Source of the DNA: Dongia_B sp035539215
Lineage (GTDB): Bacteria > Pseudomonadota > Alphaproteobacteria > Dongiales > Dongiaceae
Direction of reading: 5' to 3'
DNA: 21,845 nucleotides
NCBI GenBank assembly: GCA_035539215.1
Contig: DATLIX010000158.1
Coordinates: 1-21,845, forward strand
The stretch's first letter is position 1. Every line of letters begins with the position of its first letter. The notes beneath the pieces are model-generated. The model did no database searches. It saw only the letters and a list, made by a program, of their open reading frames with translations, and was not told the DNA's origin. The translations under genes were made by a program, and so were the position numbers. Below, one piece after another: positions 6,764-15,297 of this stretch.

Positions 6764-9106
6764 ATGGATGAGATTTCCGATCTTCCGCTACCGGTTGCAG
6801 GCAGGCGGCGGCGCTGGCGACGTGTCGTCGGTGTCGGTCTGCTGGTTCTCGGCCTCCTTCTCGCCCTTATCCTTGGCGGCGGGTTCTATTGGCTGCGCAG
6901 CTCGCTGCCACAGCTCGATGGCCAGATTACCCTCGATACGGATGGCCTGCATCACCCGGTCTCGATCAACCGCGACGACGACGGTTTTGTTGCCATCAAG
7001 GCAGCGGACGCAAATGATGCCGCCTTTGCCCTCGGCTTTGCCCATGCACAGGATCGGCTGTTCCAGATGGACAGCATGCGCCGCCTGGGCAGCGGCCGGC
7101 TCGCCGAAATCGTCGGCGCGGCAGCCCTGCCCACCGATCGGCGGATGCGCGTCCTGGATTTGCGACGGCAGGCCCAGTCCGAATACGAGGCGGCCAGTCC
7201 GGCGCTCAAATCGCGCCTCGACGCCTATGCCGCCGGTGTCAACGCCTTCCTGGCGCAACACCATGGCGCGCTCCCTCCCGAGTTCATTGTGCTGAACTAT
7301 CGGCCCGAGCCGTGGTCGGGCGTGGACAGTCTGGTCTGGGGCCGCTTGATGGCGCTGCAGCTCAGCTATAACAGCGGCGGCGAAGTGCTCAATGCGAAGT
7401 TGAAAGCCGCCTTGCCGGATGAGCTCTATCGCATCTTGACTCAGCACGGCCTCGCCTCCTCGGCCATCGATATGCCCGCGCGCACCGACCAGGCGTCGAA
7501 TAACTGGGTCGTCGCGGGATCGCGTACGGCTTCGGGCAAACCCATTCTGGCCAACGATCCGCATCTCGGCCTGACCGCCCCCTCGACCTGGTATCTGGCG
7601 CGGATCGAAACGCCCGATCGCACGTTGATAGGCGCGACGGCGCCGGGCTTGCCTCTGCTGGTCATCGGCAGCAACGGCCGCCTCGCCTGGGGCTTCACCA
7701 CGACAACCGGCGACGTGCAGGATATTTTCGACGAAAAAATCGACCCCCAGCATCCCGACCGGTATCTGACGCCGAACGGCTCGCAGCCGTTCGAAACGCG
7801 TCATGAAATCATCAAGGTCAAAGGCCAGGCGGATGAGGACCTCATCGTCCGCAGCACCCGTCATGGCCCTGTCATCAGCGATACGCTCCCGGCCAAGCCG
7901 GCAGCCGGGCATGTGCTGTCGCTCGCCTGGACTGCCATGCTGCCGGACGACCGCACGGCCGAGGCACTGCTCGGCATGAATGAAGCAACAACGGCCGACG
8001 ACTTCCGCGCGGCGCTGCAAAATTTCGCTGCACCGCAACAGAATATTGTCTATGCCGATGTCGCCGGCACAATCGGCTTTGTCGCGCCGGGCCGGATTCC
8101 GGTCAGACGCAATCTTTACGATCAATCGCGACTTCCGGTCCCTGGCTGGACCGACAGTGCGGATTGGATCGGCATGGTGCCATTTGAAGACTTGCCGCAG
8201 GCGATCAACCCGGATTCAGGTTGGATCGCCACGGCCAATAACGACATTACCGCCTATGCCAAGGGCGGATTCTACGGCATGTCCTGGGACTTGGGCTATC
8301 GCTATCAACGTATCGCCGCCCATCTGCGGAATATGACGGGCATGACGGTGAATGAGAGCACCGCCATCCAGCGCGACATCGTCTCCCTTGGCGTCCAATC
8401 CGTCCTCAAAGACTGGTTGCCGATGGCGGCGGATCATGCCGATATCGTCGCCGCCTTGCGTGGCTGGAACGGCGAAATGCATCGCGATCGCCCGGAGCCC
8501 CTGATCGCCACAGCCTGGATCGATCATCTCGCCCATCGTCTCCTGGCGAAACGGCTGGGTGATCTTTATGACCAGTGGTGGTTCTGGCAGACCGATGTGC
8601 TGACCGCGCTGACCGCCGATGATCGCTGGTGTGACGATCCGGCGACGCCTGCTGCCGAAACCTGCCGGCAGCAGGTGACGGCGGCGCTCGATGACGCGCT
8701 CGATGATCTTGCCAAAACCTACGGCGCCGACTGGAAGACCTGGCGCTGGGGCGACGCGCATCGCGTGACCTTCGAGAATCCGCTTTGGCGCCAGGTTCCG
8801 CTGATCAACCGGCTGTTGCGCGGCACGCTGCCGGATGATGGCGATTATATGACCGTCGATAACGCTACAGCGTCACCGTCGCTAGCGGGTGATTATCCGG
8901 CTACTCATGGCCCCTCGATGCGCTTCTCCATCGATATGGCGCAGCCGCTTGCGCCGGTCTTTTCTCTGGCGGGCGGGCAGTCCGGCAATCCCCTTTCCGC
9001 TCATTACGATGATCTTCTTCCAGCCTGGCGTGACGGTATCGGCAAGCCGATCCTCACCAGCCTGACACATCACCTCCTTTTGCAACCGACAGTTCGTGTG
9101 CCCTAG
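6764..9106 (+). CDS. Penicillin acylase family protein, membrane-anchored Ntn hydrolase
   Basis: A 780-residue penicillin-amidase-family (S45) protein that cleaves amide bonds of N-acylated compounds; members include penicillin, cephalosporin and acyl-homoserine-lactone acylases. An Arg-rich start (RRRRWRR, 14-20) and a single hydrophobic helix (~21-43) predict a membrane anchor with the enzyme outside the cytoplasm. The A-chain has GFAHAQDRLFQMDSMRR (91-107). Autocatalytic cleavage should occur before Ser245 in ASNNWVVAG, with the family's downstream ILANDPHL and the GFTTTTGDVQD segments. The C-terminus has MTVDNATASPS and GPSMRFSID, also family marks. Starts at GTG 6761 and ATG 6764 are adjacent. 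The stop TAG is followed at once by the ATG of ilvA. Substrate is unknown; no lactone-synthase gene is nearby. Confidence 0.92.
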   Translation: MDEISDLPLPVAGRRRRWRRVVGVGLLVLGLLLALILGGGFYWLRSSLPQLDGQITLDTDGLHHPVSINRDDDGFVAIKAADANDAAFALGFAHAQDRLFQMDSMRRLGSGRLAEIVGAAALPTDRRMRVLDLRRQAQSEYEAASPALKSRLDAYAAGVNAFLAQHHGALPPEFIVLNYRPEPWSGVDSLVWGRLMALQLSYNSGGEVLNAKLKAALPDELYRILTQHGLASSAIDMPARTDQASNNWVVAGSRTASGKPILANDPHLGLTAPSTWYLARIETPDRTLIGATAPGLPLLVIGSNGRLAWGFTTTTGDVQDIFDEKIDPQHPDRYLTPNGSQPFETRHEIIKVKGQADEDLIVRSTRHGPVISDTLPAKPAAGHVLSLAWTAMLPDDRTAEALLGMNEATTADDFRAALQNFAAPQQNIVYADVAGTIGFVAPGRIPVRRNLYDQSRLPVPGWTDSADWIGMVPFEDLPQAINPDSGWIATANNDITAYAKGGFYGMSWDLGYRYQRIAAHLRNMTGMTVNESTAIQRDIVSLGVQSVLKDWLPMAADHADIVAALRGWNGEMHRDRPEPLIATAWIDHLAHRLLAKRLGDLYDQWWFWQTDVLTALTADDRWCDDPATPAAETCRQQVTAALDDALDDLAKTYGADWKTWRWGDAHRVTFENPLWRQVPLINRLLRGTLPDDGDYMTVDNATASPSLAGDYPATHGPSMRFSIDMAQPLAPVFSLAGGQSGNPLSAHYDDLLPAWRDGIGKPILTSLTHHLLLQPTVRVP

Positions 9107-10366
9107 ATGACGACCTCTTCGACCACCACCCCCGCCCGTCAATTGCCCACATTGGCGGACATCCGTCGCGCCGCCGAGGTCATTCGCGGCGAGGTCGTCC
9201 TGACACCCTGCGTCGAGGCGCCGCGCATGGCGGGCCAGACGGGAGTCGGCAAGCTCTATCTCAAGCTTGAAAACCAGCAATTCACCGGCTCCTTCAAGGA
9301 TCGCGGCGCGCTCAATAAGCTGAAGAGCCTGACGCCGGAGGAAGCACGCCGCGGCGTGATCGCCATGTCGGCCGGCAATCATGCCCAGGGTGTCGCCTAT
9401 CATGCGCAGCGCCTCGGCATACCGGCGACGATCGTCATGCCGGACGGGACGCCCTTCACCAAAGTCGAACGGACCGCCAGCTTCGGGCCGCGGGTGATGC
9501 TGCAAGGGGAAGGCATCGATGCGGCAGCGACCTTCGCGCGCGAGGTCGCGGCAAAAGAGAATCTCGTCTTCGTTCATCCCTATGACGATCCCTATATCGT
9601 CGCCGGCCAGGGAACGATCGGCCTCGAAATGCTGGAGCAGGCGCCCGACGTGGACTGTCTCGTCATTCCGATCGGCGGCGGCGGGTTGATCGGCGGCATC
9701 GCCACGGCGATCAAGGCCGTGCGGCCCGAGGTCGATATCTATGGCGTCGAATCCGCGCTCTATCCGTCCATGCACCATGCTGTACACGGCCTCGCCCCCG
9801 CCAATGGCGGCCAGACCATCGCCGAGGGCATCGCCGTCAAATCGCCGGGCGCGCTGACCCGGCCGATCGTCGAGAAGCTGGTGAAGGAAGTTCTGCTGGT
9901 CGATGAAAACGCCTTGGAGCGGGCGGTCCATATGCTGGTCGAAACCCAGCGCCTGGTTTCCGAAGGCGCCGGGGCCGCCGGACTCGCTGCCCTCATCGCC
10001 CATCCCGAGCTGTTCCGCGGCCGAAAGGTCGGGCTGGTCATCTGCGGCGGCAATATCGACGCCCGCATGCTCGCCCAGGTACTGATGCGCGGCTTGGTTA
10101 GGGAGGGGCGAATTGCCACCTTGCGAATCGAAATCGCCGACCAGCCCGGCGTCCTGGCGGCGGTCGCCCGCCTGATCGGCGCGACGGGGGCCAATATTAT
10201 TGAAGTCCATCATCAGCGTATGTTCTTTGACCTTCCGGTCAAGCGGGCCGACATCGATGTTTCCCTGGAAACCCGCAATGCCGCTCACGTTGGCGACATT
10301 ATCGCCCAGCTCGAACAGGCGGGATTCCCGACGCGGCGCCTCTCCAGCCACTCAACCGAGGGTTAA
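9107..10366 (+). CDS. ilvA: Threonine ammonia-lyase with C-terminal ACT domain
   Basis: This cytoplasmic PLP enzyme deaminates threonine to 2-oxobutanoate, feeding isoleucine synthesis or threonine breakdown. The 419-residue protein has the PLP lysine K64 in TGSFKDRGA, the SAGNHAQGVAYHA segment, a Gly-rich phosphate loop GGGGLIGG (~190), the SEGAGAAGLAAL stretch and CGGNIDARML at the end of the catalytic part. One ACT domain follows (~340-410, LRIEIADQPGVLAAVARLI), the layout of the single-ACT 400-residue class rather than the long enteric IlvA with two. The gene starts directly after the TAG of the penicillin-acylase gene with zero spacing, so it is almost certainly cotranscribed with it. 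A catabolic role is equally possible. Confidence 0.93.
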   Translation: MTTSSTTTPARQLPTLADIRRAAEVIRGEVVLTPCVEAPRMAGQTGVGKLYLKLENQQFTGSFKDRGALNKLKSLTPEEARRGVIAMSAGNHAQGVAYHAQRLGIPATIVMPDGTPFTKVERTASFGPRVMLQGEGIDAAATFAREVAAKENLVFVHPYDDPYIVAGQGTIGLEMLEQAPDVDCLVIPIGGGGLIGGIATAIKAVRPEVDIYGVESALYPSMHHAVHGLAPANGGQTIAEGIAVKSPGALTRPIVEKLVKEVLLVDENALERAVHMLVETQRLVSEGAGAAGLAALIAHPELFRGRKVGLVICGGNIDARMLAQVLMRGLVREGRIATLRIEIADQPGVLAAVARLIGATGANIIEVHHQRMFFDLPVKRADIDVSLETRNAAHVGDIIAQLEQAGFPTRRLSSHSTEG

Positions 10367-10464
10367 GAGAGCAGGCTTTTACAGCCCGAATCTAACTAGT
10401 TCTTAACTAACTTCGTCAATCTTGGGGCCTGACCTTTTCACTGAGGAATGCCGACGGCCTTGTC

Positions 10465-11325
10465 ATGCTTGTAATCATTGGCGCTGTTATCGTTCTGGGC
10501 TGCGTGGCGGGTGGATACCTCATAAATGGCGGTCATTTTGAGGTTCTGATCCAACCCGCGGAGTTTTTGATCATTCTCGGCGCCGCCGTTGGCGCCTTCG
10601 TGATCGGCAATTCCAAGGCCAATATCAAGCAGACATTGGCGGGGCTGAAGCGGGCCCTGAAGGGGCCGACCTACAAAAAGGCCGATTACGTCGAGTTGAT
10701 GAGCGTGCTTTATCAGCTCTTCAGATTGGCCAAGACCAAGGGCATGCTGGCGCTTGAGCAGCATGTGGAAAAGCCCGACGAAAGCTCTCTGTTCGGGCAA
10801 TTCCCGAAGTTTCAGCATGATCATCATGCGGTCGAATTCTTGTGCGATTACCTGCGCCTGATGACCCTGGGCACGGAAAATTCCAACGAAGTCGAGACCC
10901 TGATCGACGCCGAACTGGAAACGCATCATCAGGAATTGCATGGTGCATCCCATGCTGTGCAGACCATGGCCGACGGTATGCCGGCCCTCGGTATCGTTGC
11001 CGCCGTGCTGGGTGTCATTCACACCATGGGTTCCATCACCGAACCGCCGGCCGTACTCGGCCATCTGATCGGCGCGGCTCTGGTCGGCACTTTCTTCGGC
11101 GTACTGTGCTCCTATGGCTTCGTGGCGCCGCTCGCCAGCGCCATCATGCAGGTGGATGCCACCGACGGAAAATACTATCAGGCCATGAAGAACGGCCTCC
11201 TCGCGCACATGCAGGGCTATCCGCCGGCGGTGTCGGTTGAGTTTGCCCGCAAGGTCATCAACTCGCCGGAACGTCCCACCTTCTACGAGGTCGAGCAGGC
11301 TGTAAGCACCTTGCCGCCGGTCTGA
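10465..11325 (+). CDS. motA: Flagellar motor stator protein MotA
   Basis: MotA forms, with MotB, the proton channel that drives flagellar rotation in the inner membrane. The 286-residue length and four hydrophobic segments (about 1-22, 34-52, 165-192, 197-218) match. The first half starts with MLVIIGAVIVLG and GGYLINGGHFEVLIQPAEF; the cytoplasmic loop carries the torque-related charged stretch ending in ETLIDAELE; and PALGIVAAVLGVIHTMGSI contains the conserved channel proline. The ATG at 10465 is the family start, though the best site, GAGGA at 10443-10447, is 17 bases upstream. It forms a pair with motB after 16 bases. No other flagellar genes are here, as is common for motAB. The 98-base upstream gap holds no promoter I can name. 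Confidence 0.97.
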   Translation: MLVIIGAVIVLGCVAGGYLINGGHFEVLIQPAEFLIILGAAVGAFVIGNSKANIKQTLAGLKRALKGPTYKKADYVELMSVLYQLFRLAKTKGMLALEQHVEKPDESSLFGQFPKFQHDHHAVEFLCDYLRLMTLGTENSNEVETLIDAELETHHQELHGASHAVQTMADGMPALGIVAAVLGVIHTMGSITEPPAVLGHLIGAALVGTFFGVLCSYGFVAPLASAIMQVDATDGKYYQAMKNGLLAHMQGYPPAVSVEFARKVINSPERPTFYEVEQAVSTLPPV

Positions 11326-11341
11326 GCGCGGAGCGACGCAA

Positions 11342-12406
11342 ATGGCAGACGAACGCCCGATTATCATCAAGCGAATCAAGAAATCCGGCGGCGGCCATCA
11401 CGGCGGCGCCTGGAAAGTCGCTTATGCCGATTTCGTCACCGCCATGATGGCGTTCTTCCTGCTGCTCTGGCTGCTGAACGCGGTCACCGTGGAGCAGCGC
11501 AAGGGCATTGCCGATTACTTCCGCCCGACCCTCGCCATGCAACCGCTCTCGGGGCAAAGCGTGATGCTGGATGGCCAGCCGGCGGTGCTGGATTCGATGA
11601 CCGGTTCGACCGGCGCCGAAGCCGACGCGGATTCGCAAACCCAGGGTGCCGCGGCGCAGGACGCCAAATCGCAGAACACCTCGCCCGACGCCACGGGCAA
11701 GCCCAAGTCCGATAACGGTCAGACCCAGGATAACGCCAAATCCGTCGACGAGCAGACGGCGCGCGATGTCGTGGCAAAGGCCGAGGAAAAGCAGTTCGAA
11801 CAGGTGAAGCTGCAGATCCAGGAGGCGATCAAGCAATCGCCCGAACTGCGCGATCTCAAAGACAATCTGATGATCGATCAGACGCCGGAGGGCCTGCGCA
11901 TCCAGCTGATCGACCGCGACAAGATCTCGATGTTCCCATCCGGCAGCTCGGCCATGAACGACAAGAGCCGCGAACTGCTGCAGAAGGTCGCCCAGGCGAT
12001 CCATGGCCTGCCCAACAAGCTGTCGATCTCGGGCCATACCGATGCCGCCCCCTATTCCGGCCAGGCCGGCTACAGCAACTGGGAGCTTTCCAGCGATCGC
12101 GCCAACGCCTCGCGGCGCGTTCTGGTTGAAGCCGGTATCGATCCGGCCCGCGTCCAGGCGGTCAATGGCAAGGCGGAAACCGACCCCCTCGACGCCAAGA
12201 GCCCGCTGTCGCCGATCAATCGCCGCATCAGCATCGTTCTGCTGCATAGCCTGCCGCCGGTAGGATCGTCGCAAAACGGCGGGGTGCAGAGCGGGCCGAC
12301 CCAGGCGCAGCTGGATGCAGCCCGGAAGGCGGCGGCCATCGGCGATCCCGCCGCCCAGGCCGCTGTCCCCAAAATCGTGCCTGCCGCCACCCTCCAGGGC
12401 AACTGA
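11342..12406 (+). CDS. motB: Flagellar motor stator protein MotB
   Basis: MotB anchors the stator to peptidoglycan. In this 354-residue protein a cationic N-terminus (KRIKKSGGGHHGGAWK) leads into one membrane helix, YADFVTAMMAFFLLLWLLN, with the proton-carrying Asp30. Next is a plug-like segment (EQRKGIADYFRP), a long low-complexity linker rich in Gln, Asp, Ala and Ser (~80-140), and an OmpA-like peptidoglycan-binding domain (~190-300) with SISGHTDAAPYSG, NWELSSDRANASRRVL and SPINRRISIVLL. The proline/alanine-rich tail beyond residue 300 is dispensable-looking. It is cotranscribed with motA and is followed by a terminator-like hairpin at 12458-12499. Confidence 0.97.
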   Translation: MADERPIIIKRIKKSGGGHHGGAWKVAYADFVTAMMAFFLLLWLLNAVTVEQRKGIADYFRPTLAMQPLSGQSVMLDGQPAVLDSMTGSTGAEADADSQTQGAAAQDAKSQNTSPDATGKPKSDNGQTQDNAKSVDEQTARDVVAKAEEKQFEQVKLQIQEAIKQSPELRDLKDNLMIDQTPEGLRIQLIDRDKISMFPSGSSAMNDKSRELLQKVAQAIHGLPNKLSISGHTDAAPYSGQAGYSNWELSSDRANASRRVLVEAGIDPARVQAVNGKAETDPLDAKSPLSPINRRISIVLLHSLPPVGSSQNGGVQSGPTQAQLDAARKAAAIGDPAAQAAVPKIVPAATLQGN

Positions 12407-12457
12407 CGCGCGCTCCAGCCCGGCCCGTTCCGCCCGGACCTGGCGCTCCCTTGCGGT

Positions 12458-12499
12458 AAAAGCCAATGCCCCCAATATCAGTTGGGTATTTGCTTTTTT
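12458..12499 (+). terminator. Rho-independent terminator after motAB
   Basis: AAAAGC (12458-12463) pairs with GCTTTT (12492-12497), and an inner CCCAA/TTGGG stem (12471-12475 with 12482-12486, loop TATCAG) caps it; a run of six T follows at 12494-12499. It lies 52 bases after the motB stop and ends just before the RDD gene. Confidence 0.65.
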
Positions 12500-12509
12500 C
12501 GGGTAAGGC

Positions 12510-13073
12510 ATGGCCGAACGGCCAGCCATCCCCTTTTGCGGAGTGCCCTGGGCCATGCGCGACAACCTCCCCACGATCATAGACCTTTCCCCGACCGGAG
12601 AAGGATCGCCCCTGGCTGACCCGCTGACCGCGCCGGCCCTCTACGAGGGGGTGGTGCTGCGGCGCTGCGTGGCCTTTTTCATCGACTGGTTCGTGCTGCT
12701 CTGTCTTTTCGTGCTCGGCCACCTCGCCACCTGCACGACGGCGGTTTTCACCTTCGGCACGCTGACGCCGCTTGCCATTTTCATCGTCAGCCTGTTGCCG
12801 ATCATCTACGGGACCTGGGCGATCGGCGGACGCGCGAGTGCGACGCCGGGTATGCGCTGCATGGATCTCACCGTGCGGAGTTGGCTCGGCCGCCGCCCCG
12901 ACTACCTGCAGGCGCTGCTGATGACCGTGCTGTTTTATGTGACGGCCGTGCCTTTCGGCGGCTTGCTGCTGCTCTATGTGCTGTTCGACCGCCGCCTGCG
13001 TTGCATCCACGACCATCTGTCGGGCGTCATCGTGCTGCGCCGGCAGGCGCTGGCGGACTATCGCGGCGCCTGA
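12510..13073 (+). CDS. RDD family integral membrane protein
   Basis: A 187-residue inner-membrane protein of the RDD family, named for conserved Arg and Asp residues. Seen: LRRCVAFFIDWFVLLCLFVLG, with the conserved Arg and the FIDW Asp at the start of helix one; a second long hydrophobic segment TPLAIFIVSLLPIIYGTWAI; GGRASATPGMRCMDLTV, the family loop; a third segment LLMTVLFYVTAVPFGGLLLLYVLF; and CIHDHLSGVIVLRR, with the conserved HDxxSG near the C-terminus. Function of the family is poorly defined (some members are transporters). Start is ambiguous: ATG 12510 is very close to the terminator, and ATG 12555, 12 bases after GGAG, would give 172 residues. It lies just upstream of bpt on the same strand, a frequent alphaproteobacterial pairing. 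Confidence 0.85.
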   Translation: MAERPAIPFCGVPWAMRDNLPTIIDLSPTGEGSPLADPLTAPALYEGVVLRRCVAFFIDWFVLLCLFVLGHLATCTTAVFTFGTLTPLAIFIVSLLPIIYGTWAIGGRASATPGMRCMDLTVRSWLGRRPDYLQALLMTVLFYVTAVPFGGLLLLYVLFDRRLRCIHDHLSGVIVLRRQALADYRGA

Positions 13074-13142
13074 AACGGGGATGTGACGGGCGATTTGCGG
13101 CATGCTCTGGCCAGTCGCCTCTATTTTACATAGAATTGCCAT

Positions 13143-13871
13143 ATGAGCGTTTACGGCCGTCACTTTCCGATCCCCTTTCTGGTCACGACAGAGGTGCCCT
13201 GCCCCTATCTGCCTGACCGGCAGGAACGGAAAATCATCACCGAACTGAGCGGCGGCAATGCGCCTGAGCTCTTCGAACTGCTTTCCCATGCCGGTTTCCG
13301 GCGCAGTCACGGCATTGCCTATCGCCCGGCTTGCGCCGGTTGCCAGGCTTGTGTGCCGGTTCGCATTCCCGTTTCACGCTTCCAGCGCTCGCGCTGGCAT
13401 CGGCGCATCTGGCGGCGCAACAGCGACCTCACGGCGGCCGTCTGCGAGAACCTGCCGACCCACGAGCAGTACGACCTCTTCGCCACCTACCTGGAAGCGC
13501 GCCACAGCGACGGGGAAATGGTGGGGATGGGCCCCCAGGACTACAGCAGCATGGTGGCCGACAGCCCGGTCGATACCCGCCTGATCGAATTTCGCAGCGA
13601 CGGCATCCTCACGGCCTGCTGCCTCACCGACTGGGGCGCCGACGGCATTTCAGCGGTTTACAGCTTTTTTGATCCGGCGCGCGCGCCGGACAGTCTCGGC
13701 AGCTATATCATTCTCTGGCTGATCGAGGAGGCTATCCGCCACCACCTGCCCTATGTCTATCTCGGCTATTGGGTCGCCGGCAGCCGCAAGATGGCTTACA
13801 AGGCACGGTTCCAGCCGCTCGAAGCCTATGGTGCGGCGGGCTGGACCGAGCTGTCGTCATCGGCCTTCTAG
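13143..13871 (+). CDS. bpt: Aspartate/glutamate leucyltransferase (Bpt)
   Basis: Bpt transfers leucine from Leu-tRNA to proteins with N-terminal Asp or Glu, marking them for ClpS/ClpAP degradation (bacterial N-end rule). The 242-residue protein has the ATE-N domain with CPYLPDRQERKI (Cys in PCPYLP) and YRPACAGCQACVPVRIPVSRF, whose cysteines are a family mark, then the ATE-C, GNAT-like part with RLIEFRSDGILTACCLTDW, SAVYSFFDP, SLGSYIILWLIEEA, and PYVYLGYWVAGSRKMAYKARFQPLE. Length matches the family (about 240-250). The ATG at 13143 precedes SVYGRHFPIPF, the conserved beginning. It is separated by 69 bases from the RDD gene and may share its transcript. Confidence 0.94.
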   Translation: MSVYGRHFPIPFLVTTEVPCPYLPDRQERKIITELSGGNAPELFELLSHAGFRRSHGIAYRPACAGCQACVPVRIPVSRFQRSRWHRRIWRRNSDLTAAVCENLPTHEQYDLFATYLEARHSDGEMVGMGPQDYSSMVADSPVDTRLIEFRSDGILTACCLTDWGADGISAVYSFFDPARAPDSLGSYIILWLIEEAIRHHLPYVYLGYWVAGSRKMAYKARFQPLEAYGAAGWTELSSSAF

Positions 13872-13984
13872 CCCTTTCCGGACCGCCTCGCCTCTTCCCC
13901 GATCACCGACCACCGCACTTTGGCGTACTTTGCGCGATTATCGGCCGCGGCTCATTGCCTGCCTGAGATTGTTGGGGTATGAGC

Positions 13985-13994
13985 TTGCTATATC
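13985..13994 (+). promoter_or_regulatory. Possible extended -10 promoter of the TRAP solute-binding protein gene
   Basis: TTGCTATATC has a TATATC hexamer with TG one base upstream, the extended -10 form. No good -35 hexamer sits 17 bases before it. It lies in the 193-base gap after bpt, 71 bases before the start codon of the TRAP protein, at a plausible distance. Confidence 0.3.
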
Positions 13995-14064
13995 ATCAAA
14001 TTCGCGGCCAATGCGCCGCATCACCGGATCCGCGAAACATGGTCCGCACGGAGGTCTTGAGTTT

Positions 14065-15168
14065 ATGAAGCGCCGCAATTTTCTGTCGGGCGCCGGGCTG
14101 GTTGCCGGTGCCGCGCTGGCATCCTCGCTGTCCAAGCCGGCAATCGCTCAAGACAAGACGGAATGGAAGATGGTCACCAGCTGGCCGAAGGGCCTGCCGG
14201 GACTGGCAACCGGGGCCGAGCGCCTGGCCGACCGCATCGGCAAACTGAGCGGGGGCCGCTTGACGGTGAAGGTATTCGCCGGCGGCGAACTGGTACCGGC
14301 GCTGGGCTGCTTCGACGCGGTCAGCCAAGGCACCGCGGATATGGCCCATGACGCTGCCTATTATCATATCGACAAGGAACCGGCGGCCGGCTTCTTCACG
14401 GCAGTCCCCTTCGGCATGACGGCCGATGAACTCAATGGCTGGGTCTATTTCGGCGGCGGCCAGGAATTGTGGGACGAGCTCTATGCCAAGCATGGCATCA
14501 AGGCTTTTCTTGCCGGCAATACCGGCGTGCAGATGGGTGGCTGGTTCCGCAAGGAGATCAAGTCGGTCAAGGACCTCCAGGGCCTCAAGTTCCGCATGCC
14601 GGGACAAGGTGGCGACGCCCTGGCGAAACTTGGCGTCACCATCGTCCAGCTCTCGGGCCAGGACATTTTCGGCAATCTGCAGTCGGGCACGATCGACGGC
14701 GCCGAGTGGATCGGCCCCTATAACGACCTCTCGCTCGGCTTCTACAAGATCACCAAGCTCTATTATTGGCCGGGTTTCCATGAACCGGGATCGGCGCTGC
14801 AATGCATGGTGAACAAGCAGAAGTTCGATGCCCTGCCGGATGATCTGAAGCAGATCGTGGCGGCGGCTTGCGCGGCCGAGAACGACATCATGCTGGCGGA
14901 GTTCAACGGCCGCAGCCCGGCTGCCCTGGCGACCTTGGTGAACGAGCATAAGGTGCAGCTGATGCAGTTCCCCAAGGATGTCCTGACCGCCTTCGGCAAC
15001 GCCTCCGGCGAAGTCATGCAGGATGTGCTCGACAAAGGCGACGAACTCACCAAGCGCATCGCCAAATCCTATTTCAAATTCCTCAAGGACGCTAAGGCCT
15101 ATACCAAGGTCACCGATGCTGCCTTCACAACCGCGCGAGCGCTCAAGTTCCGCTATCCGGAAGGCTGA
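14065..15168 (+). CDS. TRAP transporter solute-binding protein, TakP/DctP family
   Basis: A 367-residue periplasmic binding protein of a TRAP transporter, which uses an ion gradient to import carboxylates. The twin-arginine signal MKRRNFLSGAG with a hydrophobic core and AIA cleavage (~28) predicts Tat export. Mature sequence resembles TakP of Rhodobacter, a 2-oxo acid binder: WPKGLPGLATGAERLADRI, GNTGVQMGGWFRKEI, GLKFRMPGQGG, and the ligand-contacting DGAEWIGPYNDLSLGFYK. Ligand is inferred only by family. Start is firm: GGAGG at 14050-14054, 10 bases ahead of ATG. The open frame continues upstream into bpt, but that is not coding. No dctQ/dctM membrane subunit genes are adjacent, so it is an orphan component that must work with a permease encoded elsewhere. 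Confidence 0.92.
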   Translation: MKRRNFLSGAGLVAGAALASSLSKPAIAQDKTEWKMVTSWPKGLPGLATGAERLADRIGKLSGGRLTVKVFAGGELVPALGCFDAVSQGTADMAHDAAYYHIDKEPAAGFFTAVPFGMTADELNGWVYFGGGQELWDELYAKHGIKAFLAGNTGVQMGGWFRKEIKSVKDLQGLKFRMPGQGGDALAKLGVTIVQLSGQDIFGNLQSGTIDGAEWIGPYNDLSLGFYKITKLYYWPGFHEPGSALQCMVNKQKFDALPDDLKQIVAAACAAENDIMLAEFNGRSPAALATLVNEHKVQLMQFPKDVLTAFGNASGEVMQDVLDKGDELTKRIAKSYFKFLKDAKAYTKVTDAAFTTARALKFRYPEG

Positions 15169-15297
15169 TATGGTTAGCGGTCACAGGCCGGTTCGAGCCG
15201 CTGACGGCAATCAGCAATTATCCGGCTGATCGCTTTTCCGCACTTGCGCGAGCGGCTGATACGGCTATGAATCGATGAGGTTGTGAGGGAGCAAGGG

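Noticed and set aside
6788..10351. Two minus-strand open frames of 445 and 489 codons
   Set aside because: Antisense to the penicillin-acylase and threonine ammonia-lyase genes, whose motifs are unambiguous.
10448..10474. Eight-codon ORF overlapping the motA start, after GAGGA
   Set aside because: The ATG directly abuts the site with no spacer and such tiny frames are expected by chance; no supporting structure.
11258..13310. Minus-strand open frames of 440 and 360 codons
   Set aside because: Antisense to motB, the RDD gene and the beginning of bpt; low-complexity shadow composition.
13753..14064. N-terminal extension of the TRAP binding protein into bpt
   Set aside because: The twin-arginine signal peptide and a GGAGG site place the start at 14065; the upstream frame overlaps bpt and is not signal-like.
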